From Aquirhabdus sp. (GTDB taxonomy: Bacteria > Pseudomonadota > Gammaproteobacteria > Pseudomonadales > Moraxellaceae), in the NCBI GenBank assembly GCA_030149815.1, contig JASLHI010000021.1, positions 1 to 52,964 of the forward strand: a DNA stretch of 52,964 nt, in the 5' to 3' direction. The number at the start of each line of letters is the position of its first letter. Position 1 is the stretch's first letter. Below, piece after piece: positions 1 to 7,629 of this stretch. Under the pieces are notes generated by a model. The model was not told where the DNA came from. It saw only the letters and a list, made by a program, of their open reading frames with translations, and did not search any database. The translations under genes were made by a program, and so were the position numbers.

Positions 1-71
1 TTAATTTCTTCAACACGGATTCCGAGTTGTTCAGCTACGGCCGCCTTGACACGTTGTTCGATATCGCTCAC
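1..71 (-). CDS. acpP: Acyl carrier protein AcpP, N-terminal fragment cut by the window edge
   Basis: Only the first 23 codons are inside the window. They read MSDIEQRVKAAVAEQLGI and onward, the usual start of bacterial AcpP; the phosphopantetheine-bearing DSL serine lies outside. The start is a GTG whose first base is position 71, preceded by a strong ribosome binding site (CTGAAGGAG) at a normal distance. AcpP carries growing acyl chains on its phosphopantetheine arm in the cytoplasm. It lies downstream of fabG and fabD on the same strand, as in the standard fab cluster. Confidence 0.93.
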   Translation of the reverse strand, partial: MSDIEQRVKAAVAEQLGIRVEEI

Positions 72-397
72 CGAAAATCTCCTTCAGGTTATGGCATCTT
101 AATCAAATAAATAAAGATGGCGCTAGTGTAAAGTAAACAATAAAAAATACAATTGGCGAATATGTTCAGTCGAGTTAATTTAAACAACTCGGTTTATGCC
201 AAAACCCATACCCACCAACAAAAATCACAAAAATTACCTATATTTCAAAACTATAAATACAAAATAATCAGAAACACTTTAAGTAACAATCCGACCGAAA
301 TAACACAAAATAACGATAATCACAGTCAACAAACAAACCTAAACAGCAAAAATCACGCCATGAAGTTCAACAATAAGCTCAATGACATGAACGTCAA
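72..397. other. AT-rich 326-base intergenic region between fabG and acpP
   Basis: No convincing gene is present. The only long open frame here (plus strand, from about 153) is low-complexity, Asn/Gln/Lys-rich, and runs into fabG on the opposite strand, so it looks like a by-product of AT-rich sequence. The space is long for neighbours in a fab operon, which suggests that acpP has its own promoter (see 125-152). Confidence 0.6.
125..152 (-). promoter_or_regulatory. Possible sigma70 promoter for acpP
   Basis: Read on the minus strand there is TTGTAT (152-147), a 16-base spacer and TACACT (130-125). They match TTGACA/TATAAT at 3 and 4 of 6 positions. The site lies about 54 bases upstream of the acpP GTG. 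The match is weak, but it would explain high independent expression of acpP. Confidence 0.35.
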
Positions 398-1153
398 TCA
401 GCCCATGTACATGCCGCCATTTACAGGTAAAACGGTTCCAGTGATATAACCCGCCGAGCTACTTACCAGAAAACCCACTGCAGCAGCAATCTCTTGCGCC
501 TGCCCTAAACGTCCTAATGGAATCTGTGACAACATCATTGAACGAACTTTTTCATCCAACACTTCGGTCATATCTGTCGCAATAAAACCTGGCGCAACAC
601 AATTGACCGTAATATTACGACCGCCCATTTCACGAGCCAGCGCACGACTAAAACCTTCAATTCCAGCTTTCGCTGCACAATAATTGGTTTGTCCAGCATT
701 ACCCAACTGCCCAACAACCGAAGAAATATTAATGATACGACCAGAACGCGCCTTGCTCATGCCACGTAGCACAGCTTTCGACAGATGAAATACTGCGCCC
801 AAATGCACTTGCAGAATGTCTTGGAAATCTTGTTCAGGCATACGCATTAGCAAACCATCTTTGGTAATCCCTGCATTATTGACCAAAATACTAATTGTGC
901 CGAAATCTGCTTCGATTGATTTGATCAGCGCATCCATTCCCGCCGTATCACGGACATCAAGCACACGACCTGTACCTTGATCGGCTAGGCGATCACTGAT
1001 CTGCTTTGCACCATTTTCTGTTGTTGCTGTACCAATCACAAAACAGCCTTGTGCCACTAATTGTGCTGCAATTGCCTCACCAATTCCGCGACTTGCTCCA
1101 GTCACTAATGCGATTTGACGTGGCTGCTGAGAATTATTGTTCTGATCGTTCAT
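398..1153 (-). CDS. fabG: 3-oxoacyl-[acyl-carrier-protein] reductase FabG
   Basis: NADPH-dependent reduction of beta-ketoacyl-ACP in type II fatty-acid synthesis, cytoplasmic. It is a 251-residue classical short-chain dehydrogenase/reductase: the TGASRGIG dinucleotide loop is at residues 18-25, NNAG at 92-95, catalytic Ser145, and Tyr158 and Lys162 in YCAAK. The C-terminus has the usual ITGTVLPVNGG. The helix residue that is Asn in the usual SDR tetrad is His117 here (VHL); from memory Acinetobacter FabG has IHL at the same place, so this is probably a lineage trait. The start codon overlaps the fabD stop by 4 bases (ATGA), which implies translational coupling. Confidence 0.96.
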   Translation of the reverse strand: MNDQNNNSQQPRQIALVTGASRGIGEAIAAQLVAQGCFVIGTATTENGAKQISDRLADQGTGRVLDVRDTAGMDALIKSIEADFGTISILVNNAGITKDGLLMRMPEQDFQDILQVHLGAVFHLSKAVLRGMSKARSGRIINISSVVGQLGNAGQTNYCAAKAGIEGFSRALAREMGGRNITVNCVAPGFIATDMTEVLDEKVRSMMLSQIPLGRLGQAQEIAAAVGFLVSSSAGYITGTVLPVNGGMYMG

Positions 1154-2139
1154 GCAAGTTTTCCTTCTAATACTGCGATATGAGTTAATGCATCATCTAA
1201 ACGACTACGGGTATCAATTGGATAAGAAACCAGTGGTGGCGTCATGCGTTTAGCGAGATTGGTTAACACATTGTTTGGACCACATTCCACCAAATGACTT
1301 ACGCCCAGTGTCACAAGCATGTGTTCGGATTGTATCCAACGTACTGGACTATAGAGTTGCTGAGTCAATGCTGCTTTAATTTGTGTCAGATCCGCCTCAA
1401 TCACTGCGTTCACATTTTGCACCACAGGAATACTTGGAATTTGGATTGTCGTTTGCGCCAAAACTTCTGCCAGAATTTCTGCGGCTGGTTGCATCAATCG
1501 ACAATGTGACGGTACGCTGACTGGGATTGAAATGGCTTTACCACCCGCTTCTTTCGCCAATGTCGCAACGGCCTGAACTGCGCTGGCTTGACCTGCAATC
1601 ACGACCTGTCCCGGTGCATTGTAGTTTGCAGGATCTACGATATCGCCGCTCTCGGTGCTGACCGATGAGCATAACTCTTCAACTTTTTCATCACTGAGGC
1701 CCAATACGGCAACCATCGCGCCTGCGCCTTGCGGCACTGCTTTTTGCATCAGTTGTCCGCGTAGATTGACTAAACGTACCGCATCAATTAGCGACAACGC
1801 ACCGCCTGCCACCAGCGCTGAATATTCACCCAATGAATGACCTGCGAGCGCAGCAGGAACAATGCCGCCTAAATCCAGCCATAAGCGCCATAACGCAATA
1901 CTAGAAGTGAGTAATACAGGTTGGGTAAATTCAGTTTGATCGAGCCCTTCACCACTTTGTGCAATTTGCCACAGATCAAAACCTACACCTTCCGATGCTT
2001 CAACAAAAGTTTGAATAATTTGTGGATATTGTTGTGCTAACTCTGCAAGCATCCCCGCTTTTTGTGAACCTTGTCCTGGAAAAACCAGAGCTGTTCTTAT
2101 TGGTCGCGGTGTTGATACTGTTTTATTAAATGCAGTCAT
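1150..2139 (-). CDS. fabD: Malonyl-CoA:ACP transacylase FabD
   Basis: Transfers malonyl from CoA to AcpP, supplying the extender unit for fatty-acid elongation. The 329-residue protein has FPGQGSQ at 20-26, the nucleophile elbow GHSLGEYSA with Ser102, and catalytic His212 in VPSHC. The length is slightly above the usual 310 because of about 15 extra N-terminal residues. It is coupled to fabG by a 4-base overlap and is followed by acpP. plsX and fabH, which often precede fabD in other bacteria, are absent; rpmF lies upstream instead. Confidence 0.96.
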   Translation of the reverse strand: MTAFNKTVSTPRPIRTALVFPGQGSQKAGMLAELAQQYPQIIQTFVEASEGVGFDLWQIAQSGEGLDQTEFTQPVLLTSSIALWRLWLDLGGIVPAALAGHSLGEYSALVAGGALSLIDAVRLVNLRGQLMQKAVPQGAGAMVAVLGLSDEKVEELCSSVSTESGDIVDPANYNAPGQVVIAGQASAVQAVATLAKEAGGKAISIPVSVPSHCRLMQPAAEILAEVLAQTTIQIPSIPVVQNVNAVIEADLTQIKAALTQQLYSPVRWIQSEHMLVTLGVSHLVECGPNNVLTNLAKRMTPPLVSYPIDTRSRLDDALTHIAVLEGKLA

Positions 2140-2456
2140 AATGATCTAAAACCTATGAACGACCACATTGGTCAGGGCAAATTATCAATTCGTTTAAGAA
2201 TGTTATCAATGGCATGATTGCGCAAGATTACTGCAATCGCATGAAATCCGACAGAAATCCTTGGTAAATCTCTTTTGGAGCACAAACAACAAAAGCCACT
2301 TGCCTACTTCACAGATAAAGCCTGAATAAGACCTGATCAAGAAGATAAACAAGCAGCTTTTGGATACGACAATATTTAACTTAAAATTTTAAATTTAATA
2401 TTTCGCTCAAACTTTTTTGTCATTGGCAGCCTAAACGACGTACCAAAATTGACAAA
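2140..2456. other. 317-base intergenic region between rpmF and fabD
   Basis: No gene was found. The stretch 2371-2402 is very AT-rich and contains the perfect palindrome TTAAAATTTTAA (2381-2392) inside a longer imperfect inverted repeat starting AATATT and ending TAATATT. It could be a promoter or operator region for fabDG, or part of the transcript end of rpmF. No clear terminator with a U-tract was seen. Confidence 0.4.
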
Positions 2457-2642
2457 TTATTCGTCGATTGCAGCAACCGCGAACAATTGGCGACCACGGT
2501 AGAAACCGTCTTTGGTCACATGGTGGCGCAGATGTGTTTCGCCAGTTGTTTGATCAACGCTGAGTGCAGCAGTAGTCAAACCATCATGTGAACGACGCAT
2601 GTCACGACGTGCACGGCTTTTTCGGTTTTGTTGAACGGCCAT
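2457..2642 (-). CDS. rpmF: 50S ribosomal protein L32
   Basis: Small basic protein of the large ribosomal subunit, 61 residues, starting MAVQQNRKSRARRDMRRSHD, the conserved L32 opening. The body has the typical TGETHLRHHVT segment. No zinc-binding cysteine pairs are visible, so this is the cysteine-free form common in gammaproteobacteria. The start is preceded by GGAGG (AAAGGAGGCTCTC). It follows yceD on the same strand, the standard pairing, with about 100 bases between them. Confidence 0.96.
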   Translation of the reverse strand: MAVQQNRKSRARRDMRRSHDGLTTAALSVDQTTGETHLRHHVTKDGFYRGRQLFAVAAIDE

Positions 2643-2745
2643 GAGAGCCTCCTTTGCAATAAATCAGTACATTAAAAACGGAACTGTAAATAAAGAAACA
2701 ATAAAACAAAACTTTAAATCAGCACCGCAAATTTCATAACCACAC

Positions 2746-3387
2746 TTAATCTTTGGTTAGCTTTAATCCAGCGAGAACATCGAACGGATTACGCTTTTCC
2801 TCAACCACTTGCCCGTTGGAAGATAGCAAGTCATCACCGACGCTTGCCACCGCAAGCTCACAATCATCGTGTTTCGGTGATAGTGGCAACAACAGCAAAA
2901 TTTCATCTTCAAGCAAATTCAGTACATCAAGCACTTCTGCACCATGTGCAATTTGTGCCTCACTGAGAATGACGTAGTCAACTTCGTCTTTCTCACGACC
3001 TAAGCGGTCTGAATACTCTTCTTCAGTAAATAATGCTAGATGCACATGCGTATCTAAAACAAAATCTAACTGATGTAAACAACGCTGACAGGTTAATGGA
3101 AATGTCGCCGACATCGTGGCATCAAGCCAAGCAATCCGACGGTCATCCATGTACAGCTTACAATCAAGGGCGATTTGTTGATGATCATGCGGAGGAATAA
3201 CTTCAGCAGCCACACGTGGAAACCGAGTCAACTCAACCTGACCTTGCCAAACAAACCCTAATTCCGCCCATTTAAACGGTTCTATATGTGTTGGAAACAC
3301 TTGTGGCGACATCGCACTAGACGATGTACTCACTTGATTCGCTGCGCCATCAGTAGCAATACTGCTTGGCAAGACAGTTTCTGTCAT
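2746..3387 (-). CDS. yceD: YceD family protein (DUF177), upstream of rpmF
   Basis: A 213-residue protein of the YceD/DUF177 family, nearly always encoded directly before rpmF. In bacteria and plants the family is linked to 23S rRNA accumulation or processing, although the mechanism is unsettled. Visible family features are the paired cysteines in TCQRCLHQL near residue 120 and an acidic C-terminal half ending in a KRNPF segment followed by LAGLKL. The first 25 residues are Ser/Thr/Ala-rich and poorly conserved in appearance, so a later start cannot be excluded. It is the likely first gene of a yceD-rpmF unit. Confidence 0.9.
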   Translation of the reverse strand: MTETVLPSSIATDGAANQVSTSSSAMSPQVFPTHIEPFKWAELGFVWQGQVELTRFPRVAAEVIPPHDHQQIALDCKLYMDDRRIAWLDATMSATFPLTCQRCLHQLDFVLDTHVHLALFTEEEYSDRLGREKDEVDYVILSEAQIAHGAEVLDVLNLLEDEILLLLPLSPKHDDCELAVASVGDDLLSSNGQVVEEKRNPFDVLAGLKLTKD

Positions 3388-3731
3388 GACAAACTCCGCG
3401 CAAGAAACACAAAATAGGGCGCGAATTGTACAAACTTACAGACCCCATGTCAAAGCAGAACCACATAAATTCTAGATATATTTACAGTCAGATTATTCTA
3501 GCAAATGCTATTTAAAACGGTTTACCGAATCTATGTATTAAAACCCTAAGAAAAGACAAATAATTTCCAATATCACTGAACTCTCATCCTCTATAGCTCA
3601 TTGAGCTTGTCGAAATGTGCGGAGATACGAGAAGGCACTTGTTGAGATGCTCACTTCGACAGGCTCAGCGACCTTAGATATATGTTTACAATGAATTAAA
3701 TCAAAGTAACTCAAATGAAAGCGAAGGAATC
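3388..3731. other. 344-base intergenic region with a dispersed inverted repeat
   Basis: Divergent promoters for yceD (minus) and the iminopeptidase (plus) must lie here, but no strong -35/-10 pair was picked out. The only structured part is the hairpin repeat at 3602-3667. No gene was found. Confidence 0.55.
3602..3667. repeat. Dispersed hairpin repeat, family B, copy 1
   Basis: The arms TGAGCTTGTCGAA (3602-3614) and TTCGACAGGCTCA (3655-3667) are inverted copies with one mismatch, around a 40-base loop. The first arm recurs exactly, in reverse complement, at 13577-13589 beside kdpC. The core TGAGC-TGTCGAA is a very common intergenic repeat word in proteobacterial genomes (established in general; not searched here). 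Confidence 0.75.
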
Positions 3732-4670
3732 ATGCGCACACTTTACCCAGAAATAACGCCATATCACACTAGTAAAATTAAAGTTTCAGAAATCCATACT
3801 TTATATTTTGAGGAGTGCGGCAATCCAAATGGTCGCCCTGTGATCTTCCTCCACGGTGGACCTGGTGGTGGCATTCAACCCTCATATCGTCAGTATTTTA
3901 ACCCTGAAAAATGGCGCATTATCCTCCTCGATCAACGCGGTTGTGGACAAAGTACACCGTTTGCTGAACTACAGGAAAATACGATATGGGATTTGGTGGC
4001 GGATATTGAAACGTTGCGCAAACATTTACAGATTGAAAAATGGGCGGTGTTTGGTGGTTCTTGGGGTTCAACGCTAGCTCTTGCTTACGGCATTACTCAC
4101 CCGACATCGTGTACTGCATTCTTTTTACGTGGAATTTTCTTATTGCGTAAAAAAGAAATTGATTGGTTCTATCAGGAAGGCTGCTCCAAAATCTACCCTG
4201 ATGCATGGGAAGAATACTTAAAACCAATTCCGCCTAGCGAACGCGACGATTTGGTAAAAGCCTATCACCAACGTCTCATTTCAACCAATGCGCAAGTTCG
4301 ACGTACAGCGGCGAAAGCATGGGCAACATGGGAAGGCTCAACCTCGAAGCTGATTCCTGATGCACAAGTGATTGCACATTATAGTGATGATGATTTTTCT
4401 GAAGCATTCGCTCGGATTGAGTGTCATTACTTTACGAATCACGGCTTCTTGTCTGAGGATAATTTCCTACTCAATCATGTGCATAAAATTCGCCATTTGC
4501 CAGCGATTATCGTGCATGGTCGGTATGATGTCGTATGTCCTGTCGAGAACGCATGGGATCTGCATCGCGCTTGGCCTGAAGCAGAGCTGAAAATCATTGC
4601 CAATTCAGGGCATTCATTATCCGAAGTTGGGATTGTCGATGCGTTAATTGATGCGACGGATCGGTTTTAA
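3732..4670 (+). CDS. pip: Proline iminopeptidase
   Basis: Serine peptidase of family S33 that removes N-terminal proline from peptides, probably cytoplasmic. The 312-residue alpha/beta hydrolase has the oxyanion-hole loop HGGPGGG near residue 41, DQRGCGQS near 68, the nucleophile elbow GGSWGSTLALAY near 107-118, the acid Asp in VHGRYDVVCPV near 267 and the catalytic His in NSGHS near 294. The length matches the family. The start has an AAGGAA-type ribosome binding site just upstream. It is preceded by repeat B and followed by repeat A, so it is probably transcribed alone. Confidence 0.94.
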   Translation: MRTLYPEITPYHTSKIKVSEIHTLYFEECGNPNGRPVIFLHGGPGGGIQPSYRQYFNPEKWRIILLDQRGCGQSTPFAELQENTIWDLVADIETLRKHLQIEKWAVFGGSWGSTLALAYGITHPTSCTAFFLRGIFLLRKKEIDWFYQEGCSKIYPDAWEEYLKPIPPSERDDLVKAYHQRLISTNAQVRRTAAKAWATWEGSTSKLIPDAQVIAHYSDDDFSEAFARIECHYFTNHGFLSEDNFLLNHVHKIRHLPAIIVHGRYDVVCPVENAWDLHRAWPEAELKIIANSGHSLSEVGIVDALIDATDRF

Positions 4671-4679
4671 TTGAATTTT

Positions 4680-4748
4680 GTAGAGGCACACCCTTGTGGT
4701 CGCCTTTATCAAATTATGTTCAGGGCAACCACAAGGGTTTGCCCTTAC
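4680..4748. repeat. Dispersed hairpin repeat, family A, copy 1
   Basis: The left arm begins GTAGAGGCACACCCTTGTGG (4680-4704) and the right arm ends AAGGGTTTGCCCTTAC (4722-4748). They are inverted copies with a few mismatches and can form a long stem. It lies just after the iminopeptidase stop and may help to end that transcript. A related copy is at 52627-52705 after selO. Confidence 0.75.
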
Positions 4749-4891
4749 ATTTTTATATCATCTGACATCCTTCAACGATTAAAACCATCAACAATCACCA
4801 TTAAATTTGTATAAAAATAATCCAGTTAGCAGTAATATAATCTTAAATCCTATTGATGATTGCCGATCATTGGCAATTCAGAGGCAAGATT

Positions 4892-5509
4892 ATGCTGCAT
4901 CTCTACGTCCATCCTGACAATCCGCAAGACCGCTTGATTGAGCAAGCAGCGGCGCGGATTCGTGCGGGTGGCATTGTGGTTTATCCTGCTGATTCAACGT
5001 ATGCGCTGGGTTGTCGGCTCGGCGACAAAGAGGCGATGGAACGCATCACACGCATCCGTCGCCTACCTGAAAAACATCAATACACCTTACTCTGCCGTGA
5101 TCTTTCTGAAATCGCGACTTATGCCAAAGTCGATAATGCCACTTATCGCTTACTCAAGAATCATACGCCCGGCATGTACACCTTCATTCTGACGGCAACG
5201 CATGAAGTACCAAAGCGGTTGATGCATCCAAAACGCAAAACCATTGGCATCCGTGTTCCGACCAATTGCATCGCGCAAATGTTGCTTGAAGCATTAGGTG
5301 AGCCGATGCTGACTACGACGCTGTCACTGCCTGACGACACAGAGCCACTGGATGATCCGTATGAGATTGCGGATAAACTGGAAAAATTGGTCGACGTGTT
5401 TATTGATATTGGAACTGGAACTTTGGGTGAAACTTCGGTGATTGATTTATCGGGGGATGAGGTTTTGGTGGTGCGTGAGGGATTGGGGAATGTGGCGGGG
5501 TTTGTTTAA
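4892..5509 (+). CDS. yciO: YciO-type Sua5/YrdC family protein
   Basis: About 205 residues, from MLHLYVHPDNPQD. It belongs to the Sua5/YciO/YrdC fold that binds ATP and RNA; YrdC members make threonylcarbamoyl-AMP for the tRNA t6A37 modification, whereas the role of YciO is less clear. Visible are GGIVVYPADSTYALGC near residue 28, the KRKTIGIRVP core and a C-terminal TSVIDLSGDEVLVVREG. The in-frame ATG at 4853 would add 13 residues that look non-conserved; 4892 is preferred for its GAGGCA site and family-like N-terminus. The true TsaC could lie elsewhere in the genome. Confidence 0.87.
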   Translation: MLHLYVHPDNPQDRLIEQAAARIRAGGIVVYPADSTYALGCRLGDKEAMERITRIRRLPEKHQYTLLCRDLSEIATYAKVDNATYRLLKNHTPGMYTFILTATHEVPKRLMHPKRKTIGIRVPTNCIAQMLLEALGEPMLTTTLSLPDDTEPLDDPYEIADKLEKLVDVFIDIGTGTLGETSVIDLSGDEVLVVREGLGNVAGFV

Positions 5510-5531
5510 TTAGCTTTTTTTCAGAAATTAA

Positions 5532-5559
5532 TTGACAAATTAGGTACTGGTTCTCTACT
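5532..5559 (+). promoter_or_regulatory. Possible promoter for the 5600 gene
   Basis: A perfect TTGACA (5532-5537) is followed after 16 bases by TCTACT (5554-5559), a 4/6 match to TATAAT. It sits 41 bases upstream of the following start codon. Tentative. Confidence 0.35.
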
Positions 5560-5599
5560 TTGCACCACTCATTAATTAGTAACCAGCCGACGAATAAAA

Positions 5600-6511
5600 A
5601 TGGATAAAATTTTACTAGGTGCTTATCTCTCTGTTCTTGCAGGTTTCCTTACGGCAGTAATAAGCGTTGTCAAACTCGTAAACGAAAAAGAAAGCAAAAC
5701 AACAGACTATAGACAAGAATGGACAAAATCTGTACGCCTCAGTCTATCAGATCTAATTTCAAATCTAAACTTACATGCAAGTAACATTTTACTTAGATAT
5801 CGCGATGGAGTAAAAATGAATGAACTGGCTCAAAAACCAAATAAAACGGATGAGGATAAGACACTAGAAAGCTATTTGAAGCAACGCCTACTTGACTGTG
5901 ACTCTGCAATACAGGAGAACAAGCAAAAAATTCAACAAGCATACGCTCTTACACGTCTCCACTTTAAGCAGAACGACTTAAGCTTTTCTAGAGTAGAACA
6001 AAAATATGACATAATAATCAGCATGTTATACTCTGAATCTCAAAATCTCATTGGACAAGATAATGGTGCCGAATTGGCTGTACTTGTAGAAAAAACTTAT
6101 GCTCGAGTCTCAGAACTCGCGGGATTCTCTCGCGATATTTTAAAAACAGAATGGGAAACAGTAAAACTAGGAGAAAAATCTTATCAACGAACAAAAAACT
6201 GGGCAATTTGGGGAGGAGCCTTTTTATTATTAACCTTAATCATATCTGGAATATATATTATTTTTACAATTAAAATGACGACATCATTGGACGATAGTTT
6301 GTCTACTTCTTTAAAAGCTGAATCTTCAGAAAAGCATGTCGAATATACCACCTCAAATGAGGATAAATTCAACACTGCATGTCCTATCTCAAATAATACA
6401 CAGAATGTAACAATAGAAAACGGCGCAGTTAGTCAATCAAAAACAACAAAGCCACTTCTTCGTCAGAAAACCTCAGCTCATCTTGCATCAAGCTGCGGAA
6501 TAAATCCATGA
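5600..6511 (+). CDS. Unrecognised two-helix membrane protein
   Basis: Not recognised. The 303-residue protein has a hydrophobic segment at about 4-27 and another at about 201-224 (WAIWGGAFLLLTLIISGIYI). Between them is a polar, mostly helical-looking region of about 170 residues rich in Lys, Glu, Gln and Leu. The last 75 residues are polar, Ser/Thr/Asn-rich and look disordered, with two cysteines. The base composition is clearly more AT-rich than its neighbours, which suggests a separate origin. Its stop overlaps the start of the next gene by 4 bases (ATGA), so the two are probably translated together. A membrane-anchored sensor or scaffold is possible but unsupported. Confidence 0.75.
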   Translation: MDKILLGAYLSVLAGFLTAVISVVKLVNEKESKTTDYRQEWTKSVRLSLSDLISNLNLHASNILLRYRDGVKMNELAQKPNKTDEDKTLESYLKQRLLDCDSAIQENKQKIQQAYALTRLHFKQNDLSFSRVEQKYDIIISMLYSESQNLIGQDNGAELAVLVEKTYARVSELAGFSRDILKTEWETVKLGEKSYQRTKNWAIWGGAFLLLTLIISGIYIIFTIKMTTSLDDSLSTSLKAESSEKHVEYTTSNEDKFNTACPISNNTQNVTIENGAVSQSKTTKPLLRQKTSAHLASSCGINP

Positions 6512-7416
6512 AGCCATTAATGGTTACAGCGCGCATACTCAAAACCTCCCTCACGGACTGGAAGACCACAGGCACCGTACTCACCTACCGCAACCACCAA
6601 ATTTTCACAAAAACCGAAGGCTCTCTCCACGCGCCCGTCTTATTGCTAATCCACGGCTTCCCTACTGCCTCATGGGACTGGGAAGCCATCTGGCCGACAC
6701 TCATGCAACACTACCGCGTCTTTACCCTCGACATGATTGGCTTTGGCTACTCCGCCAAACCAACCGATTACAACTACTCCATCCTCGATCAAGCTGACCT
6801 GTTTGAACACCTACTCAAACAACACAACGTCACCGAATACCACATCCTCGCCCACGACTACGGCGACACCGTCGCGCAAGAACTTCTCGCCCGCCAAACC
6901 GAACAAGGACAACGCCCACAACTCAAGAGCGTCTGCTTCCTCAACGGCGGACTATTTCCAGAAACACATCACCCGCTACTCATCCAAAAACTACTACTAT
7001 CACCACTCGGTCCACTCATTGCTCGACTCAACAATCGCAAGCAGTTTTCGCAAAATATGAAACGAGTATTTGGCAAACAAACTCAACCAGACGCAGCACT
7101 ACTCGACAACTTCTGGCAATTATTCAGCATGAATCAGGGCTCTCGAATCTTACCGAAACTGATTGGTTATATGCCTGAAAGAAAACAACATCGAGCACGT
7201 TGGGTCGGTGCATTACAACACACCACCATTCCGTTGAAACTAATTGATGGCATGGTCGATCCCGTATCAGGCGCGCACATGGTCGCGCGTTTTCGAGAAC
7301 TCATCCCGCAGCCGAACGTGACCGAATTAGAACACATTGGACACTATCCGCAAGTCGAAGCACCTCAAGCAGTGTTAGACGCATATTTGGCATTTAGAAA
7401 GACCTTGGAGACCTGA
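6508..7416 (+). CDS. Alpha/beta hydrolase resembling MEST/PEG1
   Basis: The 302-residue alpha/beta hydrolase has HGFPTASWDW near residue 50 (oxyanion hole), the nucleophile motif HDYGDTVAQELL with Asp117, NGGLFPETHHPLLIQKLL in the cap entry, RRWVGAL-like RARWVGAL, the acid Asp in DGMVDPV and the His in HIGHYPQVE. These segments match, from memory, vertebrate MEST (PEG1), a hydrolase-fold protein of uncertain substrate. The Asp nucleophile is the type found in epoxide hydrolases and haloalkane dehalogenases, which are the alternative assignments. Its codons are C-rich, in contrast to the AT-rich gene that overlaps its start by 4 bases. Confidence 0.85.
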   Translation: MKPLMVTARILKTSLTDWKTTGTVLTYRNHQIFTKTEGSLHAPVLLLIHGFPTASWDWEAIWPTLMQHYRVFTLDMIGFGYSAKPTDYNYSILDQADLFEHLLKQHNVTEYHILAHDYGDTVAQELLARQTEQGQRPQLKSVCFLNGGLFPETHHPLLIQKLLLSPLGPLIARLNNRKQFSQNMKRVFGKQTQPDAALLDNFWQLFSMNQGSRILPKLIGYMPERKQHRARWVGALQHTTIPLKLIDGMVDPVSGAHMVARFRELIPQPNVTELEHIGHYPQVEAPQAVLDAYLAFRKTLET

Positions 7417-7629
7417 CGAGAAACCGAGCATTATCGAAAATACCTATTAAGAGTAATAACAACATCACCTTCCATCGGCACTTCGTTGCGGCTGTGTATT
7501 TATTTGTGCTAGTTTTTGTACTGCCTAGCTTGGCATGCACTTTGCTGTTGCGTAATAACTCAAATTGATATTGGACGTTGTCTCTTTACGTCTCCTTATA
7601 CAGCTTAACGCCTAGAAACGGAACCTACT

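Noticed and set aside
153..449. Open frame of 98 codons on the plus strand in the acpP-fabG gap
   Set aside because: Low-complexity Asn/Gln/Lys-rich product, no ribosome site, runs into the fabG 3' end on the other strand.
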